In this document: positions 38,439 through 45,905 of the stretch, piece after piece | Layout: every line of letters begins with the position of its first letter | How positions within the stretch are numbered: position 1 is the stretch's first letter | Assembly: GCF_009299475.1 (NCBI RefSeq) | Contig: NZ_WBSN01000014.1 | Coordinates: 1 to 64,000 of the forward strand | Direction of reading: 5' to 3' | DNA: 64,000 nucleotides | DNA from: Bifidobacterium avesanii | Lineage (GTDB): Bacteria > Actinomycetota > Actinomycetes > Actinomycetales > Bifidobacteriaceae | Translations under genes and position numbers: made by a program | The notes under the pieces: model-generated | Databases searched by the model: none | Seen by the model: only the letters and a program-made list of their open reading frames with translations | Told to the model about the DNA's origin: nothing

Positions 38439-38644
38439 CCTAGGGCGGATTTCCGGCCTCGCGCACACCTACTTGGCCTTCCGAGGGCAGACGATGACCG
38501 GCAACGCCGCCGCTCTCACATCGCGTTCCGCGGAATTCCCCCGAATGGCGGGCCCGGACGGGGCGCGACAACCGGAATGTCAGCCGCAGAGGTGCCCTCG
38601 GAAAGCAGAGTAGATGTGCGCACGACGGAAAATCTGCCCTAGGA
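38439..38644. repeat. 206-bp region flanked by 51-bp imperfect inverted repeats
   Basis: The left arm 38439-38489 and the reverse complement of the right arm 38594-38644 match at most positions. Shared pieces include CCTAGGGC(A/G)GATTT, GCGCACA, CTACT and TTCCGAGGGCA. Within the arms CTTCC(T/G)AGGGC is itself repeated. The middle has no gene. It lies in the mscL-msrAB gap next to the other repeat cluster. Confidence 0.65.
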
Positions 38645-38853
38645 AGACCAAGTAGGTCGGGCAGCACGGCGGCATAATGCCACAACAGCGTCATTGTGCC
38701 AATGCCCATGGGGCCAGCGGAGTCAACATGGGCGGAACCGTCGAGGCGCGCATGGAACGGGCGCGGGGACGAGCGAAGGGCAGGATGGTCACCCCGCCAG
38801 CTCGGAGCGGACAGGCCGCGCATGGGACGGGCGCCGGTGGCATACTGGGCAGC

Positions 38854-39990
38854 ATGAGCGAAAATGCAGTGAATGGCAACGATGAGCGGCGAACGCATGA
38901 GACCGCATATTTTGCGGGTGGATGCTTTTGGGGCATGGAACGCTACTTTCAGGCCGTGGACGGCGTGACCGGGACGACCGTAGGGTATGCGCAGTCAAAG
39001 GTGGAGAATCCGACGTACGAGCAGGTGTGCTCGGGCGAGACCGACGCGGCGGAGACCGTGAAGGTGGAGTTCGATCCGGCTCGGGTGAGCCTGCGCACGC
39101 TGTCGCTGCTGTTTTTGGAGGCGATCGACCCGTTCAGCGTGGACGCGCAGGGGCCGGACCATGGACGGCAGTACCGCACGGGCATGTTCTACATAGAGGG
39201 CGACGCGGGGAACGACGCCGACGCGACAGGTGACGCGGCGGGCAGCGCAGCAGCCGGCATGACCGAAGCCGGCGCCGAGGCAAGCGCTCCGGCCGGACTG
39301 GCAGATGACGGACTGGCGGGCGATGGGCTGGCAGCCCGCAGCATCGCCGCGCACGCCACCGGCAACGAGCAGCGCGACGTGTACGTGGCCGCGCTCGAAC
39401 AGCTCATCGACCGCGACCCGCGCCGGCCCGCCGTGCTGGTGGAGCCGCTGCGCAACTTCTACCCGGCCGAGGAGCATCATCAGGATTACCTCGAGAAGAA
39501 TCCGGGCGGCTATTGCCACATCCCCATGGCGAAGATCGCCAACGTGCGCAACCGTCAGAAGTACGTGGAGCGCATCTGGGACCTCACGCTCGAACAGTTC
39601 GCGGTCACGCAGCGCGCGGCCACCGAGCGGCCGTTCACCAACGCGTACGATCGAACGTTCGAGCCGGGCGTCTACGTGGACGTGGTGAGCGGCGAGCCGC
39701 TGTTCCTGTCCACCGACAAGTTCGACTCCGGGTGCGGCTGGCCGGCGTTCTCCAAGCCGATCAGCGCCGACCTGCTCACCGAGCACGAGGACGACCGCGT
39801 GCCGGGCCGCCCGCGCATCGAGGTGCGCACGGCGGACACGCAGATTCATCTGGGGCACGTCTTCGCGGACGGACCGGCCGACCGCGGCGGACTGCGGTAC
39901 TGCATGAACTCGGCGGCCCTCCGGTTCGTGCCGAAGAGCCGCATGGCCGAGGAGGGCTACGGCGACCTCATTCCGCGGCTGGAGGAGTAG
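38854..39990 (+). CDS. msrAB: Fused peptide methionine sulfoxide reductase MsrA-MsrB
   Basis: A 378-residue bifunctional repair enzyme reducing both epimers of methionine sulfoxide. MsrA comes first: FAGGCFWGMERYF holds the catalytic Cys at about residue 24, and EEHHQDYLEKNPGGYCHI lies near 210. MsrB follows from about residue 235: ERPFTNAYD, KFDSGCGWPAFSKPI, HLGHVFADGP and the catalytic Cys in RYCMNSAALRFVP. Between TGMFYIE and RDVYVAAL the MsrA domain carries about 55 extra residues rich in Ala, Gly and Asp. The ATG at 38854 is used; the frame is open further upstream but that part is low-complexity and crosses non-coding DNA. Confidence 0.92.
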   Translation: MSENAVNGNDERRTHETAYFAGGCFWGMERYFQAVDGVTGTTVGYAQSKVENPTYEQVCSGETDAAETVKVEFDPARVSLRTLSLLFLEAIDPFSVDAQGPDHGRQYRTGMFYIEGDAGNDADATGDAAGSAAAGMTEAGAEASAPAGLADDGLAGDGLAARSIAAHATGNEQRDVYVAALEQLIDRDPRRPAVLVEPLRNFYPAEEHHQDYLEKNPGGYCHIPMAKIANVRNRQKYVERIWDLTLEQFAVTQRAATERPFTNAYDRTFEPGVYVDVVSGEPLFLSTDKFDSGCGWPAFSKPISADLLTEHEDDRVPGRPRIEVRTADTQIHLGHVFADGPADRGGLRYCMNSAALRFVPKSRMAEEGYGDLIPRLEE

Positions 39991-39998
39991 AGCGGCGC

Positions 39999-41174
39999 TC
40001 AGAGGGCGCGGGCGTTGTCGATGAGGGCCTGCTTCAGGTCGGACTCGAGCTGGCGCATCTTGCCTTCGGCGGCCTGGCGGTTGGCCTTGCCCTGCTTCTG
40101 GATCTGCACGGTCTCCTTGAGCGTGGCGATGAGCTCGGAGTTGATCTTCTCCAGCGTCTCGATCTCCACCACCGAACGCTGGTTGGCCTTCTCGGCGTCC
40201 ACCGCGCCCTGATGCAGCGCGGACGCGTTCTTCTGCAGGAGCTTGTTGGTCACGTCGTCGGCCTTGTTCTGCAGGTCGAGCGCCTTGCGCTGGTTGGACA
40301 GGCCGAGCGCGATGACCATCTGGCTCTTCCACACCGGGATGGTGGTGGAGATGGTGGTGTCGATCTTGTCCACGATGGTCTGGTCGGCGTTCTGGATGAT
40401 CTTGATCTGCGGGGCGGTCTGCAGGGTGACCACGCTGATGCGGTCCAGATCGTCGAGGCGCTTGGCGAAGCGGTCGAGCTTGGACTTGAAGTCCTTGAGC
40501 ACCTGCGCCTGCATCGGGTCGCCGGACTTGGCGGCCTCGGCCTCGAGCGCGGGCAGCTGCGTGGCGTTGAAGTCGGCGAGCGCCTTCTTGCCGGCGAGCA
40601 CGGTGAGCTTGAGGTCGCGGTACTGCTGGGCGTTCTGGTCGTACATGGTGTTGTACATGGCGATGTCCGCGACGAGGCGGGACTGCGCGGTTTCCAGCTT
40701 GGTGATGATGTCGTCGATCTGCGAGTCGACCTTCTGGTAGCGGCGGCGCAGCTTGTCGATCGAGACGGCCACCTGCCCGATGATCGGCAGCTTGCGGAAT
40801 CCGCCGAGCTCGGCCTCGTCGATGGTGACGAGCATGGTGCTCAGCAGTTCGCCGGCCTCGCCGGTGTCCTTGGAGCGGGTGTCGGAGAGGATTTCGTCGG
40901 CGAAGGTGCTGGTGGCGCGCTGCACGTCCTTGCCGTACGACGATTCGATGCCCTGCTGCGTCAGGTTGATGGCCTGGGCCATCTGGGCGACCTGCTGCTG
41001 GTCCGCCTCCGGCAGCTGTGCGATCTGCTGGTCGGGCGTGAGCTTGGCGACGGCCGCGGCCTGCTCGGCGGTGGGGACGAGCGCGCCGGCGTTCGGGTCG
41101 GCGACGGCGGGTGCTGTGACGGCGTTCTGCGTGCTGCCGGCGGTGAGGTCGGCGAGGGTGATCTGCTGGGGCAT
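39999..41174 (-). CDS. Toxic anion resistance protein, TelA family
   Basis: A 391-residue soluble, largely helical protein. It contains IGQVAVSIDKLRRRYQKVDSQIDDIITKLE, LAGKKALADFN and TIVDKIDTTISTTIPVWKSQMVIALGLSNQRKAL, the last being a strong TelA/KlaA-like signature. Members are linked to tellurite, colicin or cell-envelope stress, with no proven biochemical activity. It is the last gene of a minus-strand set behind a VWA lipoprotein, an XpaC-like protein and a binding protein, 58 bp after the last. AAAGGAAC precedes the ATG at 41174. Confidence 0.88.
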   Translation of the reverse strand: MPQQITLADLTAGSTQNAVTAPAVADPNAGALVPTAEQAAAVAKLTPDQQIAQLPEADQQQVAQMAQAINLTQQGIESSYGKDVQRATSTFADEILSDTRSKDTGEAGELLSTMLVTIDEAELGGFRKLPIIGQVAVSIDKLRRRYQKVDSQIDDIITKLETAQSRLVADIAMYNTMYDQNAQQYRDLKLTVLAGKKALADFNATQLPALEAEAAKSGDPMQAQVLKDFKSKLDRFAKRLDDLDRISVVTLQTAPQIKIIQNADQTIVDKIDTTISTTIPVWKSQMVIALGLSNQRKALDLQNKADDVTNKLLQKNASALHQGAVDAEKANQRSVVEIETLEKINSELIATLKETVQIQKQGKANRQAAEGKMRQLESDLKQALIDNARAL

Positions 41175-41232
41175 GGGATGGGTTCCTTTCTGGAAAGACG
41201 GGTTGAAATGGGCGGATTTAGGACAGCGCGAT

Positions 41233-42318
41233 TTAGGACAGCGCGGCGATGATGGCCTGCATGGCGTCGTTGTTGGGCAGCTCGCTCACGGCGTTGAGCT
41301 GGTCGGTGGCGGACGGGACGCCGAATCGGCTGATCGAGTCGGTGCCCACGAAGTTGGAGGCGCGGAAGCCGTGGCGCTCCCACGCGAGCTTCTGCACGTC
41401 CGGGGATTTGAGCACGTCCATGAGCTTGCGGCCGTTGTCGTCGAGGGCGATGAGCGTGTGCGTGCTCCACACGGTGGGCGTGGGGTACACGATCACCACG
41501 TCGTCCTTGATCTGCGCGTAGGCGTCCGGCTGGTTGACCGCCAGATCGAGGATCTGCGACTCGTAGCCGACCATCATGGGCTTGGAGCCGACGCCGAGCG
41601 TGAGGAACTGGTTGAAGCTGTCCTCCGAGCTGGTCTCCATCCAGCCGGACTTGGAGAAGATCGCCTTGATCTTGCCCGCGTCGCGCTTGACCGAATCGAC
41701 GGTGGCGGGCTGACCGCCGTTGAGCACGGTGGCCACGAGGGCCGCGTATTCATTGCCGGAGTTGGACTGGACCGGGTCGGTGGAGTCGATGCGGAACTGG
41801 CCGTAGCCGGCGCTGTAGCCCACGTCCGCCCACGTCTTGTTGTTCTCCATGGCGTCCACGGCCTTGGCCATGTCCATGTGGTACACGTCGCCGTTCTTGG
41901 TGACGAGCCCGCCGGCCACGAGGCCGTCCACCACGGCCTTGTGCGTGTACAGCACGATCGGCGAGTTGAAGACGATGTCCGAGCTGGAGGCGTTCACGCC
42001 CTTGGCCTTGCCGTATTCGACGGCCGCGCGCGAGGACGGGAACAGGTAGTCCATGCCGGTGCGGTCGGCGTCCATCATGGCCAGGGACCCGGCCTTGCGG
42101 TAGTCCACCTTGAGGCCCTGCGCGGCGGCGATCTGCGCGAACTGCGGGTCGTCGAACAGGCCGATCTTCTCGCCGCCCAGATAGCCGTTGACCTGCGTGG
42201 CCTCCACGGGCGCCGCCGGCTTGGGCCGGGTCTGCTGCCAGACCGCCGCGCCCCCGAGCACGGCGATTACCACGAGCAGGGCCACGAGGCCGATGATCTT
42301 CGATTTGGTGATTTTCAC
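41233..42318 (-). CDS. Membrane-anchored periplasmic-binding-protein-like protein
   Basis: A 361-residue protein with one N-terminal membrane helix (IIGLVALLVVIAVLGGAAVW) and an extracytoplasmic solute-binding-like fold. It shares several stretches with the first half of the VWA lipoprotein in the same operon, notably QSNSGNEYAALVA against QSNSGASAYLAFA, which suggests duplication. No transporter permease or ATPase gene is nearby, so it is probably a sensor or adaptor rather than a nutrient receptor. The start is a GTG at 42318 overlapping the previous stop by four bases (GTGA). Confidence 0.75.
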   Translation of the reverse strand: MKITKSKIIGLVALLVVIAVLGGAAVWQQTRPKPAAPVEATQVNGYLGGEKIGLFDDPQFAQIAAAQGLKVDYRKAGSLAMMDADRTGMDYLFPSSRAAVEYGKAKGVNASSSDIVFNSPIVLYTHKAVVDGLVAGGLVTKNGDVYHMDMAKAVDAMENNKTWADVGYSAGYGQFRIDSTDPVQSNSGNEYAALVATVLNGGQPATVDSVKRDAGKIKAIFSKSGWMETSSEDSFNQFLTLGVGSKPMMVGYESQILDLAVNQPDAYAQIKDDVVIVYPTPTVWSTHTLIALDDNGRKLMDVLKSPDVQKLAWERHGFRASNFVGTDSISRFGVPSATDQLNAVSELPNNDAMQAIIAALS

Positions 42319-42989
42319 TGCTGCTTCTCCTCCGTCCGCGTCTTCGCCGTCGTGCCCGCCTCATCTTCGTCGGGCGCGTCGTCCACGCTGTAGCCGTCCA
42401 TGCGCGCGAGCCGCTCGATCGCCTCGGAGTCGGCCGCGATGCCGAGCGTCTTGGACGAAACGGCCCGGGACAGTTCGCCGGCCGCCGTCTTCTCCAGCAC
42501 CTGCAGCGCCTCGATGGTCTCCCGGCGGGCGCTGGCGAGCTGGTCGCCGGCCCCGGAGCGCTCCACGTCCACGTACGATTCGAGCAGCTTGGACGTCTGC
42601 TCGCCGTACACGGTGATGTAGTGGCGCAGGGTGTTCCATGCGCCCGGATCGGTGTCCACGTAGCGCACCAGATCGCGCGTGGCCACGATGAAGTCGTTGG
42701 CCTCCGCGCGTACGGTGGGATCCCGCACTTCGCGCAACGTGCCCTCGATGAGCTTCAGCCGGGCGTTGGCCGCGTCGATCGCGTCGGCGGCCTTCTGCCC
42801 GTTCGGCAGCGCGGAGGCGAGGGTCTTGCCGATTTTGCGCTCGGGCGTGGCGAGCGTGCTCACGCCCACGTAGCCGCCGGCCGCGGCGACCAAGGCGACC
42901 ACGATGCCCGGCACTCCCCCGCCGGCGATGACGAAGCCGGCCGCGCCCAGCACCAAGCCGGCCGCGAATCCAAGAACCACGCCGAGCAT
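42315..42989 (-). CDS. XpaC-like membrane protein
   Basis: A 224-residue protein with two N-terminal hydrophobic segments (residues 1-50, glycine- and alanine-rich), then a helical cytoplasmic domain: LKLIEGTLREVRDPTVRAEANDFIVATRDLV and YVDVERSGAGDQL. This resembles the XpaC family (named for 5-bromo-4-chloroindolyl phosphate hydrolysis), which is commonly next to telA genes. Its biochemical role is not known. It overlaps the upstream VWA gene by one base (TGATG) and the downstream gene by four, so production of the three proteins is probably coupled. Confidence 0.7.
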   Translation of the reverse strand: MLGVVLGFAAGLVLGAAGFVIAGGGVPGIVVALVAAAGGYVGVSTLATPERKIGKTLASALPNGQKAADAIDAANARLKLIEGTLREVRDPTVRAEANDFIVATRDLVRYVDTDPGAWNTLRHYITVYGEQTSKLLESYVDVERSGAGDQLASARRETIEALQVLEKTAAGELSRAVSSKTLGIAADSEAIERLARMDGYSVDDAPDEDEAGTTAKTRTEEKQQ

Positions 42990-44689
42990 CAGTTGTATCC
43001 CTTGACCTGGCGGAACACGGAGGCGAGGTCGCCGGAGCGGCCGTCGAACACCTTGGCGTTGGAGAGCGTGGCGATCTCGTCGAGCTGCGTGGGGTCGGCG
43101 GTGCCGAACATGATCGAGAAGATCGGCACGTCGTTGCCCTTCTGGCGGTAGGTGGCCCGGAACGTGTCCTGATCGTCGGTCTCGGACTGGCCGTCGGTCA
43201 TGAGCACCACGGCCACGGTGTAGTCGGTCAGGTCGCCCGGCAGCTGGTCGAGGGCCGTGTCGAGCGCCGAGTAGATGTTCGTGCCGCCCACCGGGTTGCG
43301 GTTCTCCGCGTTGGTGAGCAGCGCCTTGGTGTCCGTGCCCTTGGCGGAGAACGGCTGGGAGGGCTTGGAGGAGAACGGGATGAACACGTTCACGTCCTTG
43401 TCGGACGGCTGGATGCGCGCGTTCTTGGCCTCGTCCGGGTCGAGCGCGGCGTTGAGGCCGGCGACCACGCCGCGTTTGCCGGCGCCTTCCATGGAGCCGG
43501 AGTAGTCCACCACCCAGATGGTGTAGCTGGGCTTGCGCAGCGCGGTCTGGTAGATGTCGAGCGCCTGGTCGATCACGTCCGCGGCGGGCATGGGGATGGT
43601 CTTGAGCGTGCTGGCGTCGGTGTTAAGCCCCCAGTCAGCCTTGAACGACTGCTGCACCTGCGGGTCGGAGGCGTAGGTGAGTGTGCCGCCGAGCCCGGTG
43701 CGCCGGCCCGCGCGCTCGAATTCGAGCTTGGAGTCCTTGGAGCCCAGCGCCTGCTGGAACTTGGAGAACGCGTCGGAGAGGTTCTGCCCGCGGTCCACGT
43801 AGCCGAGCGGGGAGTCGGAGATGGCGATGCCGTCGGCCGGGTAGACGGCGAGCAACGGGTCCTTGCCGTTCTGCGTGAGCTGCTTGTCCGCCTGAATGAC
43901 GAGGGATTCGTAGTTGACCATCGCGTCGAAGCGGTCCGGGTTGGCCACGACCATGTCCTTGAGCCAGTCGGAGGAGCCGGACGAGCGGTCCACGCCCTTG
44001 AGCAGCGAGACGACCTTCTGCTGGAGGTCCGCGTTCTGGAAGTCGGCGGCGGTGAGCGGGTCGGTCTTGCCGGACAGCGCGGCGGCGAAGGCGAGGTACG
44101 CGGAGGCGCCGGAGTTGGACTGCGTGGCGGAGGTCATGGAGAACTTGAGCTTGCCGGCGGTCACCGCGTCGATGATGTCCGTGGTGGAGACGGCCTTGGT
44201 CTTGCCGGAGGCGTCCGCCCAGCCGAGGTCCACGGCCTTGGCCTTTTCGATGCCGAAGACGACGGGCGTGGTGGAGGTGCTGGCCGCGTCCTTGACGAGG
44301 TGCTTGGTGTCGCCCATGGAGATCCACATGGAGGATGCGGGCCAGACGGCGTCGTAGTTTTCGCCGCCGTTTTCGAGGGCGCTCATGATGTCCAGCGAAC
44401 CCATGTAGTTGAGCGTGACGGCCACGCCGGATTCGTCGGCGGCCTTCTGCACGGCGGCCGCGACCTCCTTGTTCTCCGAGCCGGACGCGATGTTGAGCGT
44501 GGCGGACGCCTTGCCGCCGGCCGGGGTGAAGGTCTGGACCTTGTCGTTGTTCTGCGCGCCCGAGCCGTTCGAGCCGTCGCCGTCACCGGTGCCGTTGACG
44601 CCGGACGAGCAGCCTGCTCCCGCGAGCATCATCGCCCCGGCCGCGAGCGCGGCCACCGCCCTGAGGATACGCTTTCCCATGGTGTTCAT
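42989..44689 (-). CDS. Lipoprotein with binding-protein-like and von Willebrand A domains
   Basis: A 566-residue exported lipoprotein. The signal peptide ends in LAGAGC, so Cys about 27 is the likely lipidated residue. Residues of about 60-340 resemble a periplasmic-binding fold (MGSLDIMSALENGGENYDAVW, ATQSNSGASAYLAF). From about 365 comes a VWA domain with a complete metal-ion site: DYSGSM (DxSxS), the Thr in GGTNIYSAL, and the Asp in MTDGQSE. VWA domains bind protein ligands through that metal. It heads the TelA operon. A GTG at 44707 is an alternative start with GGAAG upstream; the ATGs at 44689 or 44680 give a more typical signal peptide. Confidence 0.82.
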   Translation of the reverse strand: MNTMGKRILRAVAALAAGAMMLAGAGCSSGVNGTGDGDGSNGSGAQNNDKVQTFTPAGGKASATLNIASGSENKEVAAAVQKAADESGVAVTLNYMGSLDIMSALENGGENYDAVWPASSMWISMGDTKHLVKDAASTSTTPVVFGIEKAKAVDLGWADASGKTKAVSTTDIIDAVTAGKLKFSMTSATQSNSGASAYLAFAAALSGKTDPLTAADFQNADLQQKVVSLLKGVDRSSGSSDWLKDMVVANPDRFDAMVNYESLVIQADKQLTQNGKDPLLAVYPADGIAISDSPLGYVDRGQNLSDAFSKFQQALGSKDSKLEFERAGRRTGLGGTLTYASDPQVQQSFKADWGLNTDASTLKTIPMPAADVIDQALDIYQTALRKPSYTIWVVDYSGSMEGAGKRGVVAGLNAALDPDEAKNARIQPSDKDVNVFIPFSSKPSQPFSAKGTDTKALLTNAENRNPVGGTNIYSALDTALDQLPGDLTDYTVAVVLMTDGQSETDDQDTFRATYRQKGNDVPIFSIMFGTADPTQLDEIATLSNAKVFDGRSGDLASVFRQVKGYN

Positions 44690-44807
44690 AGCCCCATTGT
44701 GGGCCACCGTTGCTTCCGCGAGGGGGCGCGCTGGTGAACGTCAGGTGAACAGCGGCTGAACCTCTGGAGCTGGATACGTCGTCGATCGATTGACAGACGT
44801 TGTGGAA

Positions 44808-45866
44808 CTACAGCGCGGCGGTGACGGGGTCGTCGAAGAAGTCGAGGATGCGGTCGAGGTAGGGGCCCAGCACGGCGTTGGGCATGCTGAACAGCTCGTG
44901 CAGCGAATCGGGCACGCGGACGAGCTCCACCTCGCAGCCGCCGTCGCGCACCAGCGAGGCGAAGCGGTCCTGCGGCTGGTTGAGCACCCAGATGTCGTGG
45001 TCGGCCTGGAACAGCAGGATCGGCGTCTCCACGTTGGCGCACGCCTCGGGCCGGCTCACCGCGTGCGAGAGCCGCAGCGCCTGGCGCACCCATTCGAACG
45101 TGGCCGCGTTGGTCTGGCGGTGCTCGTCCTCGCAGCGCAGGTGGTGGAACCAGCGCACGCGGGCCTCGGAGGCGCCCCTGTGCTCGCTCATGTCGAGGTT
45201 GTTCGGGTCGAACGGCCCCTGCCCGAACACCACGTGCCGGCTCAGGCCGAACGCGCACATGCCCTCCGCGAGCACGCGCGCCACCCCGTTCGGCATGCCG
45301 GTGGCGGGGGCGATCATGGGCGCGGACAGCACGGCCCGGTCGAACAGCGTGGGGTACTGCTCGAGCACCGCCGCGCCGATCCCGCCGCCCATGGAATGCG
45401 CGTACAGGTTGAGCGGGCTGCCGCCGGCGTACTGCTGGCCGATGGTTCCCGCGAAGGCGGCCAGATCGGAGACGTAGCGCCGCCAGTCGTCGATCCACAC
45501 GAGGGACTTGTCGTCGAGGTCGCGCACGGACCGGCCGTGGCCGCGGTGCTCGAGCACGCACACCGAGTAGCCGGCGAGCAGGAAGTACCACACCATCTCG
45601 GCGTATTTGGCGGCGAATTCGGTGAAGCCGTGGCTGATCACGATCGCGCCGCGGAACGTGGCGTCCGCGCCGGCCACCTTGATTGCGTCGAAGCGGGCGG
45701 CGTCGTAGCACACGTAGTGCAGTCTGCCGCTTGTGGGCGCCGGGCCGAGGCCCTTGGGCTCCGGCGGCTCGAACCAGCCTTCGTCGCGGCATGCCTCGAG
45801 CGCCGGCAGCACCTTGGTCTCCATCTCGTGGCGGTAGTCGTTCTCGTCGATGAGCGTGATCTGCAT
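44808..45866 (-). CDS. Alpha/beta hydrolase, monoacylglycerol-lipase/lysophospholipase-like
   Basis: A 352-residue cytoplasmic serine hydrolase. The oxyanion region is in AIVISHGFTEFAAKYAEMVWYFL, followed by VCVLEHRGHGRS. The nucleophile Ser is in NLYAHSMGGGIGA (the usual GHSMGG with Ala first). The catalytic Asp is in LLFQADHDIWVLN and the His in VPDSLHELFSMP. The pattern matches Hydrolase_4 enzymes acting on mono-acyl lipids. It stands between the TelA operon and the S9 peptidase gene on the same strand, with 39 bp to the latter. Confidence 0.88.
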   Translation of the reverse strand: MQITLIDENDYRHEMETKVLPALEACRDEGWFEPPEPKGLGPAPTSGRLHYVCYDAARFDAIKVAGADATFRGAIVISHGFTEFAAKYAEMVWYFLLAGYSVCVLEHRGHGRSVRDLDDKSLVWIDDWRRYVSDLAAFAGTIGQQYAGGSPLNLYAHSMGGGIGAAVLEQYPTLFDRAVLSAPMIAPATGMPNGVARVLAEGMCAFGLSRHVVFGQGPFDPNNLDMSEHRGASEARVRWFHHLRCEDEHRQTNAATFEWVRQALRLSHAVSRPEACANVETPILLFQADHDIWVLNQPQDRFASLVRDGGCEVELVRVPDSLHELFSMPNAVLGPYLDRILDFFDDPVTAAL

Positions 45867-45905
45867 GCCTCCAGCGTAGCGCAGGGCCGTTGGGGCGCGG
45901 CGCGC

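Noticed and set aside
41233..44707. An ABC transporter for tellurite or phosphate
   Set aside because: Two binding-protein-like products are present, but there is no permease or ATPase gene in the surrounding region.
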